Made by a program: the position numbers and the translations under genes. A stretch of DNA of 64,000 nucleotides from Pseudomonas baltica (GTDB lineage Bacteria; Pseudomonadota; Gammaproteobacteria; Pseudomonadales; Pseudomonadaceae): assembly GCF_014235765.1 (NCBI RefSeq), contig NZ_JACMYH010000001.1, positions 1,364,001-1,428,000 of the forward strand, written 5' to 3'. Under the pieces are notes generated by a model. The model saw nothing but the letters and a program-made list of their open reading frames with translations, was not told where the DNA came from and did not search any database. Shown piece after piece: positions 1 through 9,592 of this stretch (positions are counted from its first letter, which is position 1; every line of letters starts with the position of its first letter).

Positions 1-965
1 AGCAAGCCGCCGACGCGGTCCTGCACGGCCTGCTGGCCAAGGCCGACGTGCTGGTGCAGAACCTGGCACCCGGCGCTGCAGCGCGGATGGGCCTGTCGTT
101 CGAGGCGTTGCACGCGCGTTATCCGCGACTGATCGTCTGCGACATTTCCGGCTACGGCGAAGGCGGCCCCTATGAGAAGAAAAAGGCCTACGACCTGTTG
201 ATCCAGAGCGAGGGCGGCTTTCTCTCGGTGACCGGCGGCCCCGGCGAAGACGAGCGGGCCAAGGCCGGCTGCTCGATCGCCGACATCGCCGCCGGCATGT
301 ACGCCTACACCGGGGTGCTCTCGGCGTTGATGCTGCGCGACAAGACTGGGGTGGGCAGCCGGATCGACGTGTCGATGCTCGAAAGCCTGGTGGAGTGGAT
401 GGGCTATCCGCTGTATTACGCCTACAAGGGTGCGCCACCGCCCGCCCGCGCCGGTGCGGCGCATTCCACGATCTATCCGTACGGACCGTTCCCGACCGGG
501 CACGGCGGGACCATCATGCTCGGCCTGCAGAACGAGCGTGAATGGGCGCTGTTCTGCGACAAGGTGCTGCTGGATGCGTCGCTGGCCGACGACGCGCGCT
601 TTTCCAGCAACTTCGAACGCTCGCGCAACCGCGATGAACTGCGGCAGATCATCGTCGACAGCTTTGCGCAGCTGTCGGTCGAACAGGTGCTGGCCCGTCT
701 GGAAACCGCACAGATCGCCAATGCCCAGGTCAACGACATGGCCGGCGTCTGGCGGCATCCGCAACTCGCCGCACGCGAGCGCTGGCGTGAGGTGGACAGC
801 CCCTCCGGCAAGCTTCCCGCTTTGTTGCCACCGGCCAGCAACACCGCGTTCGTCCCGCGCATGGACGCGGTGCCCGCGCTGGGACAGCACACGGCGGGAA
901 TTCTCGAGGAACTGGGCTACTCCGCCGATCAACGGGCGCAGATGAGCGCCAGCGGCGTGATCTGA
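1..965 (+). CDS. CaiB/BaiF family (class III) CoA-transferase, 5' end cut by window
   Basis: The reading frame is open from the first bases of the window, so the N-terminus lies outside; about 320 residues are visible. Class III CoA-transferases move CoA between a CoA thioester and a free carboxylic acid in the cytoplasm. Family features seen are VLVQNLAPGAAARMGL, the SGYGEGGP segment, KKKAYDLLIQ, the GCSIADIAAGMYA helix and GSRIDVSMLES, which is the region expected to carry the catalytic acid. A CitE-like lyase starts 72 bases downstream and a TRAP transporter follows. This suggests activation of an imported di- or tricarboxylate to its CoA ester before cleavage. The substrate cannot be read from the sequence. 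Racemases of the AMACR type share the fold but fit the context less well. Confidence 0.9.
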   Translation, partial: QAADAVLHGLLAKADVLVQNLAPGAAARMGLSFEALHARYPRLIVCDISGYGEGGPYEKKKAYDLLIQSEGGFLSVTGGPGEDERAKAGCSIADIAAGMYAYTGVLSALMLRDKTGVGSRIDVSMLESLVEWMGYPLYYAYKGAPPPARAGAAHSTIYPYGPFPTGHGGTIMLGLQNEREWALFCDKVLLDASLADDARFSSNFERSRNRDELRQIIVDSFAQLSVEQVLARLETAQIANAQVNDMAGVWRHPQLAARERWREVDSPSGKLPALLPPASNTAFVPRMDAVPALGQHTAGILEELGYSADQRAQMSASGVI

Positions 966-1037
966 CGCACCAACCGGCACCTTCGGTATCGCCGCCGCCT
1001 GCTGCGGCGTGCCACGACCAACACGGGAATCCGCGCC

Positions 1038-1862
1038 ATGCCGACCTCTCCCCTTCGCTCGGCGCTGTTCGTGCCGGGCAGCCGCCCCGAACGGTTCGCC
1101 AAGGCCCTCGCCGCTGGCGCCGACGCGGTGATCGTCGATTTCGAAGACGCCGTGGAAGAAGCACTCAAACCCCACGCGCGTCAGCACCTTGCAGATTTCC
1201 TCCGGCACACCGACACGGCGCAGGTCATGGTTCGAGTGAATGCCCCAGGGCATGCCCAGCACGCCAGCGACCTGGCCTTCTGCGCGAACTATCCTGGCGT
1301 GGTGGGGGTGGTGCTGCCCAAGACCGAGACCTGCGCGCAACTCGCCACGGCCTGCCAGAGCGGCAAGCCTTTGTGGCCCATCATCGAGAGCGCCAAAGGC
1401 TTGCTGGCGCTGCAGGCGATCGCCCATGGCCCCGGGGTGCAGCGCCTGTGCTTTGGCAGTCTGGACCTGGCCCTGGATCTGGGCCTGAGCCACGGTACGC
1501 CCGCGGCGGAGGCTTTTCTGGATCAGGGCCGCATGAGCGTGCAACTGCACTCGCGGGCCGCCGCCCTGCTGCCGCCCCTGGACGGTGTGTTCGCCGCCCT
1601 GGACGACACGCCGGGGTTGCAACGTGCCATCGAACACGCGCGCAACCTCGGCTACGGCGGTGCACTGTGCATTCACCCCAGACAGGTGGCGATCATTCAT
1701 GCCGCACTGGCGCCCAGCGCGGCAGAGCTCCAATGGGCTCATGCGGTGCTGGCGGCCAGTACGGCTGCGGGAGGTGCGGGGGCTTTCCAGTTCGAGGGCC
1801 AGATGATCGATGCACCGGTACTGCTGCGTGCCAGGCGCCTGGTGCAATCGTCGGGCGGCTAG
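1038..1862 (+). CDS. HpcH/HpaI aldolase, citrate lyase beta-like (CitE family)
   Basis: This 274-residue TIM-barrel protein has the CitE-like hallmarks in order: RSALFVPGSRPERF near the N-terminus, the metal/CoA region VIVDFEDAVEEA, the arginine in VMVRVNAPG, VLPKTE, the acidic WPIIESAKG, CFGSLDLALDLG and LCIHPRQVAIIH. Family members cleave 3-hydroxyacyl-CoA esters such as citramalyl-CoA, malyl-CoA or citryl-CoA in a Mg2+-dependent reaction. The position between a class III CoA-transferase and a dicarboxylate TRAP transporter supports a transferase-then-lyase catabolic sequence. It stands alone rather than with CitD and CitF, so it is not part of a classical citrate lyase complex. Citramalyl-CoA lyase is a reasonable guess but is only inferred. 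Confidence 0.88.
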   Translation: MPTSPLRSALFVPGSRPERFAKALAAGADAVIVDFEDAVEEALKPHARQHLADFLRHTDTAQVMVRVNAPGHAQHASDLAFCANYPGVVGVVLPKTETCAQLATACQSGKPLWPIIESAKGLLALQAIAHGPGVQRLCFGSLDLALDLGLSHGTPAAEAFLDQGRMSVQLHSRAAALLPPLDGVFAALDDTPGLQRAIEHARNLGYGGALCIHPRQVAIIHAALAPSAAELQWAHAVLAASTAAGGAGAFQFEGQMIDAPVLLRARRLVQSSGG

Positions 1863-3035
<1,173 letters not shown>

Positions 3036-3050
3036 GCGCCTGTCCCGTAC

Positions 3051-3082
3051 CCATCACCGCTGGCCAGGGCCAGCGGTGATGG
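3051..3082 (+). promoter_or_regulatory. Perfect intercistronic hairpin between dctP and dctQ
   Basis: Bases 3051-3065 are exactly complementary to 3068-3082, giving a 15-bp stem with a two-base nominal loop. It begins 15 bases after the dctP stop and ends 54 bases before dctQ. No T-run follows. Such elements in transporter operons commonly protect the upstream binding-protein mRNA and lower expression of the membrane genes. That role is inferred here. Confidence 0.7.
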
Positions 3083-3136
3083 ACGCGCGGCTGCCCGGTG
3101 GGCGGCGGTCGCTCTCACGACGTTCGGAGAATTCCT

Positions 3137-3769
3137 ATGCAATCGCTCAGGCAAGTCTGGGAGCGTTTCGAGGAAGGCATGATCGCCTTCCTGCTGGCTG
3201 CCATGACACTGGTGACGTTCACTTACGTCGCGCTCAACAACCTCTACACGATGTTCTACGTCCTCAGCGACAAATGGGCGTGGAGCAGCGATCTGTTCGC
3301 CGGTATCGGTGATCACCTGATGGGTTACGCCCAGGAAATGACCTGGAGCATCGCGCTGACCAAAGCACTGTTCGGCTGGCTGATCTTCTTCGGCATCGCC
3401 TATGGCGTGCGTACTGCCGGCCACTTGGGAGTCGACGTGCTGGTCAAGAAAACCAGCAAGCCTGCCCAGCGTGTCCTGGCAATGATCGCCTGCGGCTGCT
3501 GCCTGCTGTATGCCGGCCTGTTCCTGGTCGCCAGCATCAAGTGGGTGTCGGCGGTTCTGGTCGCCGGCATCGGTGCCGAGGATCTGGATCGCTACGGCAT
3601 CGAAGTCGGCCACATCGCGCTGATCGTGCCGATCGGCTTCGCCCTGATCATCGCCCGCTACCTGGAAATCATGTACCGCATTTACAGCCATCGGCAGACC
3701 GGGCTGGGCCTGGCCGACGAGGCTGCTGAAGCCAGCAAGCTGGCCCACCCTGGCGAGGAGCAACGCTGA
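3137..3769 (+). CDS. dctQ: TRAP transporter small permease, DctQ family
   Basis: A 210-residue inner-membrane protein starting at ATG after CGGAGA. It has about four hydrophobic helices (roughly residues 15-40, 70-95, 115-140 and 155-185) and the DctQ-type motif YGVRTAGHLGVDVLVKKT between helices 2 and 3. It is the small membrane subunit that docks to DctM and helps couple the binding protein to sodium-driven uptake. At about 210 residues it is longer than minimal DctQ proteins, with an inserted loop around residues 35-65 and a charged C-terminal tail. Its stop codon overlaps the dctM start by one base, so the two are translationally coupled. Confidence 0.9.
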   Translation: MQSLRQVWERFEEGMIAFLLAAMTLVTFTYVALNNLYTMFYVLSDKWAWSSDLFAGIGDHLMGYAQEMTWSIALTKALFGWLIFFGIAYGVRTAGHLGVDVLVKKTSKPAQRVLAMIACGCCLLYAGLFLVASIKWVSAVLVAGIGAEDLDRYGIEVGHIALIVPIGFALIIARYLEIMYRIYSHRQTGLGLADEAAEASKLAHPGEEQR

Positions 3770-5052
3770 TGACCGTTATCTGCCTGTTCCTGCTGCTGTT
3801 CGTGTTCATGTTCCTGGGCGTGCCCATCGCCATTTCGCTGGGCCTGTCCGGCGCGGTGTCGATCCTGCTGTTCAGCCAGGACTCCCTGAGCTCGCTGGCG
3901 ATCAAACTGTTCGAGACCTCGGACAGCTACACCTTTCTGGCGATCCCGTTCTTTCTGCTGTCCGGCGCCTTCATGACCACCGGCGGCGTGGCACAACGGC
4001 TGATCGATTTCGCCAACGCCTGCGTGGGCCATATCCGTGGCGGCCTGGCGATCGCTGCGGTGCTGGCCTGCATGCTGTTCGCCGCGCTGTCCGGATCGTC
4101 GCCGGCCACCGTTGCAGCGGTCGGTTCGATTGCCGTAGCCGGCATGGTGCGCTCTGGCTATCCACGCGAGTTCGGCGCCGGCATCATCTGCAACGCCGGC
4201 ACCCTGGGCATTCTCATCCCGCCTTCGATCGTGATGGTGGTGTATTCGGCGGCCACCGAGACCTCGGTGGGCAAGCTGTTCATGGCCGGGGTGATTCCGG
4301 GCATCCTGCTCGGCGTGATCTTGATGGTGGTGATCTACATCGTTGCGCGGATCAAGAAACTGCCGGCGCAGCCCAGGGCCACCTTCCGCGAATGGCTGAG
4401 CACTGCCCGCCGTGCCTTCTGGGGCCTGCTGTTGCTGGTGATCATCCTCGGCGGCATCTACAGCGGCATGTTCACTCCCACCGAAGCGGCCGCCGTGGCG
4501 GCGGTCTACTCGGCGTTCATCGCGCTGTTCGTATACAAGGACATGCGCCTCGCCGAATGCCCGAAGGTGCTCCTCGAATCGGGCCGGCTGACGATCATGT
4601 TGTTGTTCATCATCGCCAACGCCATGCTCTTCGCCCACGTGCTGACCACCGAACAGATACCGCAGCAGATCACCAACTGGGTGCTGTCCGAAGGACTGAC
4701 GCCACTGGGCTTCCTGATCATGGTCAACATCGTGTTGCTGGTGGCCGGCAGCTTCATGGAGCCTTCGGCGATCATCCTGATCCTGGCGCCGATCTTCTTC
4801 CCGATCGCCATGGAGCTGGGCATCGACCCGATTCACCTGGGCATCGTCATGGTGGTCAACATGGAGATCGGCCTGGTCCATCCGCCGGTAGGCCTGAACC
4901 TGTTCGTCACCTCGGCCGTCACCGGACTGACCCTGGGCCAGACCATTCGCGCCGCCCTGCCGTGGCTGTCGATCCTGCTGATGTTCCTGCTGCTGGTGAC
5001 CTACGTGCCCTTCATCTCCCTGGCCCTGCCGAACTGGCTGGGCATGCCGTAG
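3769..5052 (+). CDS. dctM: TRAP transporter large permease, DctM family
   Basis: A 427-residue polytopic protein with about 12 hydrophobic segments. DctM features include FLGVPIAISLGLSG near the N-terminus, the conserved FAALSGSSPATVAAVGSI segment, GTLGILIPPSIVMVVYS, the FTPTEAAAVAAVYS segment and the late NMEIGLVHPPVGLNLFV. It is the ion-coupled transport subunit of the dicarboxylate TRAP system and acts in the inner membrane with DctQ and periplasmic DctP. The start overlaps the dctQ stop (TGATG). It is the last plus-strand gene of the cluster and converges on the prpF-like gene. Confidence 0.94.
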   Translation: MTVICLFLLLFVFMFLGVPIAISLGLSGAVSILLFSQDSLSSLAIKLFETSDSYTFLAIPFFLLSGAFMTTGGVAQRLIDFANACVGHIRGGLAIAAVLACMLFAALSGSSPATVAAVGSIAVAGMVRSGYPREFGAGIICNAGTLGILIPPSIVMVVYSAATETSVGKLFMAGVIPGILLGVILMVVIYIVARIKKLPAQPRATFREWLSTARRAFWGLLLLVIILGGIYSGMFTPTEAAAVAAVYSAFIALFVYKDMRLAECPKVLLESGRLTIMLLFIIANAMLFAHVLTTEQIPQQITNWVLSEGLTPLGFLIMVNIVLLVAGSFMEPSAIILILAPIFFPIAMELGIDPIHLGIVMVVNMEIGLVHPPVGLNLFVTSAVTGLTLGQTIRAALPWLSILLMFLLLVTYVPFISLALPNWLGMP

Positions 5053-5065
5053 CTACCCGCTGCTG

Positions 5066-5085
5066 CCGGGCCCTGCAGGGCTCGG
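5066..5085. terminator. Hairpin between convergent dctM and prpF-like genes
   Basis: A 20-base near-palindrome (CCGGGCCC, loop TGCA, GGGCTCGG) contains one G-T pair and lies between two convergent stop codons. It lacks a clear T-tract, so it may act as a weak or Rho-assisted terminator. Confidence 0.4.
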
Positions 5086-5089
5086 TGGC

Positions 5090-6331
5090 TCAGGATCGAA
5101 CGCCGAGCAGTGCCTGTCGCAGTTCACTCGAAGCCCCGGACAGCGGCACGTGGCCGCGCATGAGGACCTGCGTGCTGCGGCGGTAGGCCGCGCTGTGGAT
5201 CTGCAGATGCCCAGCGTCCAAGGCCGCCACAACCGTGGTGTCCAGGCGACCGGCCGGGTTTTCGATGCTGACCTGGATGTCCATCAGGGATACACCCGGT
5301 GTGGCAATACCCAAGGCCACGCGGTGGGCAGTGGTGCCCGGCAGCAGGCAGGCGGCAGCCAGGCAGCAACCGCCGGATACGGCCATGGAGGCGTGGCCGG
5401 TCTGAGGCGTGAAGTAGCGCACCGCGATGTTGCCGCCATCGCGTGGGGCGGCGACGATGCAGATTTTCGGAATGGTTTCGCTGCGGGCCAGTTCGGCGGC
5501 GGTCATCAACACGCCATCCTTGCGGCGCAGGCCCATTTTCAATCCGGCCTGGGTCCACAGGGTACGCAGCGTGGCCATGAAGGCTTGATCGGCCGCCAGT
5601 GTCGCCACAGGTTCATGGCCGGTCTTGCCCAGGCTGCTCGCCTCCACGATGACCATCGGCACCGCTACGTCCACGCAGGACACCTCGATGCCCTCGATGC
5701 GGTCGATTACCGCTCCGGTCGGCAGCAGGGCGCCGGTCTTGTTGCCCACCGGTGCATGGAGAAACAGATCGACCGCCGGATACTCGCCCAACACGCCGGG
5801 AATCGCCGATTCGGTGAAACGTCCTTGCGCATCACGCTGCATGCGCGCCGTGGTGATCACGCCGGTGTTGGTATTGCGAATGTCGACTTCGCAGAGGCCA
5901 CTGGCCGATGCTTCGACCAGCTCCATGTCCAGCGCCCACAGCAGCAGCGCACTGGACATGTTGCCGCAGTTGACGCTCCAGTCGATCTGCGCGTGATCGC
6001 TGGCCAGCTGCGCCAGGGTGCTGATCAAACGGACACCGTCGCCGACGCGCTCGGTGTTCATCACGAAGACTTTGTTGCTGGTCGCCGGGCCACGGCCCAG
6101 GCCGGTGATCTGCCTATTGCCGGCATAGCTGCCCACGGCCGGCACACCCATCAATTGGCGCAGCAGCTGCTCGCGCAGCACGCTGTCGGCAGGCAGCAAC
6201 GGCTCCCACAGGACAACGCCAGTCGACGTACCGCCACGCATGTAGTGCGCGGGGATTTCCACCGAGCCAAGGCGGCATCGCGACTGCCAGCCGGGTTGCA
6301 GATCTGCCGTGGTGGCAACGAATCGGTTCAT
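5090..6331 (-). CDS. PrpF-family isomerase (2-methylaconitate isomerase / 4-oxalomesaconate tautomerase-like)
   Basis: This 413-residue protein has the duplicated diaminopimelate-epimerase-like PrpF fold. Motifs include IPAHYMRGGTSTGVVLWE, GLGRGPATSNKV with a conserved Lys at residue 87, SVNCGNMSSALLLWALD with Cys122, and PQTGHASMAVSGGCCLA. In PrpF a Lys/Cys pair about 34 residues apart flanks the isomerised C=C bond; the 35-residue spacing here fits an active enzyme. The family shifts double bonds in methylaconitate, trans-aconitate, oxalomesaconate and related acids. ATG at 6331 has AGGAG six bases upstream and is preferred over the TTG two codons earlier. It lies 38 bases behind the sensor kinase gene and faces the TRAP operon. 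The exact substrate is unknown. Confidence 0.85.
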   Translation of the reverse strand: MNRFVATTADLQPGWQSRCRLGSVEIPAHYMRGGTSTGVVLWEPLLPADSVLREQLLRQLMGVPAVGSYAGNRQITGLGRGPATSNKVFVMNTERVGDGVRLISTLAQLASDHAQIDWSVNCGNMSSALLLWALDMELVEASASGLCEVDIRNTNTGVITTARMQRDAQGRFTESAIPGVLGEYPAVDLFLHAPVGNKTGALLPTGAVIDRIEGIEVSCVDVAVPMVIVEASSLGKTGHEPVATLAADQAFMATLRTLWTQAGLKMGLRRKDGVLMTAAELARSETIPKICIVAAPRDGGNIAVRYFTPQTGHASMAVSGGCCLAAACLLPGTTAHRVALGIATPGVSLMDIQVSIENPAGRLDTTVVAALDAGHLQIHSAAYRRSTQVLMRGHVPLSGASSELRQALLGVRS

Positions 6332-6369
6332 CGACAACTCCTGCGAAGGCCTGCGCTACGACGCGCGGC

Positions 6370-8985
6370 TCAAAGGCTCATCAGCTCCCGGACCCTGGCA
6401 GCCAGGGAATCCATGGCAAACGGTTTGGTCAGCACCTGCATGTCCGGACCCAGATAGCCGTTGCCGATCGCTGCGTTTTCCGCGTAGCCAGTGATGAACA
6501 GCACCTTGAGGTCGGAGCGCACCTCACGCCCGGCATCGGCCATCTGCCGGCCGTTCATGCCGCCTGGCAAACCGACGTCGGTGATCAGCAGATCGATGCG
6601 CACATCCGACTGCAGGACCTTGAGCCCGGCGAGGCTGTCCGCCGCCTCGATCAGGGTATAGCCCAGATCGCCGAGCACATCGATCAGCAGCATGCGCACC
6701 GTCGGTTCGTCGTCGACGACCAGGATGGTTTCTCCGGCATGGGCCGCGGCAGCCAGCGACTCGCGGGTTTCCGGCAGTTCGTCATCGACCTCGCCATAAT
6801 AACGTGGCAGGTAGATGCGCATGGTGGTGCCCTGCCCCAGCTCGGAATAGATCCGCACCTGGCCACCCGACTGCTTGGCGAAGCCATAGATCATCGACAG
6901 GCCCAGGCCTGTGCCCTGGCCGATGGGCTTGGTGGTGAAAAACGGATCGAACGCCTTGGCGATGATATCCGGCGACATACCGGTGCCGGTGTCGGTGACG
7001 CTGACCGACAGGTATTGCCCTTCGGGAATGTCATGGGTACGGGCCGCCTCCCGGTCCATCCAGCGGTTGGCCGTCTCGATGGTGATCTGACCGCCATCGG
7101 GCATGGCATCGCGGGCGTTGATGCACAGGTTGAGCAACGCGTTTTCCAACTGGCTGACATCGACCAGGGTCGGCCACAGGTTGATGGCGCCGACCGTCTC
7201 CACGCGAATACTGGGGCCTACCGTGCGCTGGATCAGCTCGGTCATGCCTTCCATCAGCACGTTGACATCGGTGGGTCGCGGGTCGAGCGTCTGTCGCCGC
7301 GAGAAGGCCAGCAAACGGTGGGTCAGCGCCGCCGCGCGCTTGGTGGCGCCTTGGGCAGTGCTGATGTACTTGTCGGTTTCCATCCAACGGCCTTGGGCAA
7401 TGCGCGTGCTCATCAGCTCCAGCGCGCCGGAAATGCCCGCCAGCAGGTTGTTGAAATCATGGGCCAGACCACCGGTGAGCTGGCCGACCGCTTCCATTTT
7501 CTGCGACTGGCGCAGTTTTTCTTCGGCCTGGATCAGCTTGACCGTGCGCTCGGTCACTCGTTGTTCCAGCGTATCGTTGAGCGCGCGCAACGCAGACAGG
7601 GCCCGATCGCGCTCGGCCTCGACCGAGCGGCGCGCCTCGACGTCGATCAGCACGCCTGGAAAACGCAGTGGCTGGCCTTGCGCATCGTTCTCGACGCGAC
7701 CGTTGGCTTCGATCCAGTAGTAGTGGCCGTCGGCCCGGCGCACCCGATACTGATGGGAATAACTGCCACCGCGCTGGATCACTTCATCGATGGCGGCAGC
7801 CAAGCCCTCCTGGTCATCGGGATGCACAGTGGCCACGATCGTCTCGAGGCTCAGGCCTTCGCGGCCCAATTTCGGGTCCAGCCCGAACGCCGCCGCAAAC
7901 CCCTCATCGACCGCAAAACGATCGGTTGGCAGATGCCAGTGCCACGTCCCGATGATGGCCCCGGCCGCCAGTGCCAGCTGGACGCGCTCGACGTTTTCCC
8001 GGGCCACGGCCTCGCTGGCGCGCAGCCGCTCCTCGGCATTACGCCGCTCGGTAACGTCGCTGAAGATGATGGCTATGATGCGCTCGTCGCTGGAACCGAA
8101 CTTCACCGCCCGCACATCGAACCAGCGCTTGAACGCTTCGGCGTAGTTCTCGAACGTCGCGGGCTCACCGGTCTTGGCCACATGGCCATAGGTGTCGAAC
8201 CAGAACTGTTCCAGGTCCGGAGCGAATTCGGTCACCCAACGCCCACGCAGGTTGACCCCGGCCTGGCGCTCGAAGGCCGGATTGGCTTCCAGGAACCGGT
8301 AATCGACCGGCAGATCCTGCTCGTCGAACTTGACCTCGACGATGGCAAAGGCCGATTCGATGTTTTCAAGAATCTTGCGGAAGCGCTCTTCGCTTTCGCG
8401 CAGCGCGCTTTCGGCAGCGCGTGTGCGGGTCAGGTCGAGCATCGCACCGATCATGCGCACCGCCTGGCCTTCGGCATTGCGGATCACATGGCCGCGGTCG
8501 AGCACTTCGGCATAGCTGCCATCGTGCCGCTGGAAACGGTATTCACCGGACCAAGCCGACAGCGTGCCGTCTATCACTGCATGGATGGAAGTGTCGACGC
8601 GGGTGCGGTCTTCTGGGTGGATGTGCTCGATCCACCATTCGCCAGTGCCTTCCACTGAAGCCAGAGGATGCCCATAGGCCTGTTCCAGCGCCTCGTTCCA
8701 CACCACATGGTTGCGGCTCAGGTCCCAATCCCAGATCGCGTCGTTGGTGGCCTTGACGGCCAGGCGGTAACGCTCCTGGGTTTCCTTGAAGCTTTCGAGG
8801 GCCGCTCGTTCACGGGCATCACTCGTGGCCTGCGATAGACCGTCAGCGTCATCGCCTGCGAGCTCTGGATGTGGAACCGACGCTTGCAGCTGCTCCAGGG
8901 CGGCACGGGTCCGAGCGTCGCCCGGATCGAAGCCTGCTTCTTGCAATACCCGGCGCAGACGCTCGACCTGAGAAGCAGTTGCCAC
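6370..8985 (-). CDS. Hybrid sensor histidine kinase with three PAS domains and a receiver
   Basis: An 871-residue protein with no obvious transmembrane helices, so probably cytoplasmic. The order is an N-terminal helical region, PAS 1 (about 75-195, AIWDWDLSRNHVVWNEALE), PAS 2 (about 205-320), PAS 3 (about 335-460, TWHWHLPTDRF), a coiled linker, a HisKA-type domain with the phospho-acceptor in GGLAHDFNNLLAG near residue 505, HATPase (NLCINARDAMP, GTGTGMSPDI, GTGLGLSMIYGF) and a C-terminal receiver (VVDDEPTVRM, LLITDVGLPGG, LTKPF). No LOV-type Cys motif is seen in the PAS domains, so the signal is unknown. The frame gives a GTG start at 8985 with a poor ribosome site. A GGAGG sits just upstream of an in-frame CTG at 9003, so the true start is uncertain. 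The PrpF-like gene follows in the same direction. Confidence 0.9.
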   Translation of the reverse strand: MATASQVERLRRVLQEAGFDPGDARTRAALEQLQASVPHPELAGDDADGLSQATSDARERAALESFKETQERYRLAVKATNDAIWDWDLSRNHVVWNEALEQAYGHPLASVEGTGEWWIEHIHPEDRTRVDTSIHAVIDGTLSAWSGEYRFQRHDGSYAEVLDRGHVIRNAEGQAVRMIGAMLDLTRTRAAESALRESEERFRKILENIESAFAIVEVKFDEQDLPVDYRFLEANPAFERQAGVNLRGRWVTEFAPDLEQFWFDTYGHVAKTGEPATFENYAEAFKRWFDVRAVKFGSSDERIIAIIFSDVTERRNAEERLRASEAVARENVERVQLALAAGAIIGTWHWHLPTDRFAVDEGFAAAFGLDPKLGREGLSLETIVATVHPDDQEGLAAAIDEVIQRGGSYSHQYRVRRADGHYYWIEANGRVENDAQGQPLRFPGVLIDVEARRSVEAERDRALSALRALNDTLEQRVTERTVKLIQAEEKLRQSQKMEAVGQLTGGLAHDFNNLLAGISGALELMSTRIAQGRWMETDKYISTAQGATKRAAALTHRLLAFSRRQTLDPRPTDVNVLMEGMTELIQRTVGPSIRVETVGAINLWPTLVDVSQLENALLNLCINARDAMPDGGQITIETANRWMDREAARTHDIPEGQYLSVSVTDTGTGMSPDIIAKAFDPFFTTKPIGQGTGLGLSMIYGFAKQSGGQVRIYSELGQGTTMRIYLPRYYGEVDDELPETRESLAAAAHAGETILVVDDEPTVRMLLIDVLGDLGYTLIEAADSLAGLKVLQSDVRIDLLITDVGLPGGMNGRQMADAGREVRSDLKVLFITGYAENAAIGNGYLGPDMQVLTKPFAMDSLAARVRELMSL

Positions 8986-9246
8986 GTTTGTCGTGTGATT
9001 CAGAACGCCTCCAACTACCCTATCAAGGTGATATCAATGGTTGCATCGCCATGCCTTATAGGCAGTGGCCTGACCGCACAGTTCCAGACGCGAGAGATGC
9101 CAGAAGGCCAAGGTAGCGACCACAGGCGTTTCGCCAGGCAATGTTCGAGGTCCCGTCAATAGAAGCGATCGCAACGGGATCGATGCACAGTATATTGTGG
9201 GTAGAGAGAGGATGGGACGAGAATGCTGGTTCAAGTGACCGGTTAA

Positions 9247-9321
9247 TGGCAGGGGCGGCTGGATTCGAACCAACGCATGGCAGGATCAAAACCTGCTGCC
9301 TTACCGCTTGGCGACGCCCCT
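9247..9321 (-). tRNA. tRNA-Gln (anticodon TTG)
   Basis: On the minus strand the acceptor stem AGGGGCG pairs with CGCCCCT. The anticodon arm is GCAGG-TTTTGAT-CCTGC with anticodon TTG, the T-loop is GGTTCGAATCC, and CCA is encoded. The 75-base length matches tRNA-Gln. There is no neighbouring tRNA and no integrase or att duplication nearby. The flanking gaps (8986-9246 and 9322-9592) hold no gene that I can support. Confidence 0.96.
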
Positions 9322-9592
9322 GTATCCGGTGCAAGAAGTGCCAATTGCTGGCCTCTGCATGAACGAGCGGGAATTTATCAGGTTTCTTTTCCACAGGAAA
9401 CCCCATGCGCAACAAATATTCTTGAAAAACAGCTGGTTGCTACTCGACGGTACTGCAACGGGTCCCGAACGGTACGGGGATGAACTGTACCGGCCCGGGC
9501 CAAGTCCTATCTTCACCACATACTTCCCACGCCAGGCACGGGTGTTCAAGCACCGTGAAGGCACATCTCAAGCCCATCAGGAGGCGCACTGC

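Noticed and set aside
5090..6331. Apparent loss of an active-site Lys in the RGGTSTG motif of the PrpF-like protein
   Set aside because: The lysine that matters in PrpF appears to be the one in the TSxKV segment, present as Lys87, with Cys122 at the expected distance.
9247..9321. tRNA-Gln as an integration site for a mobile element
   Set aside because: No integrase, no repeat of the tRNA 3' end and no change in gene style on either side.
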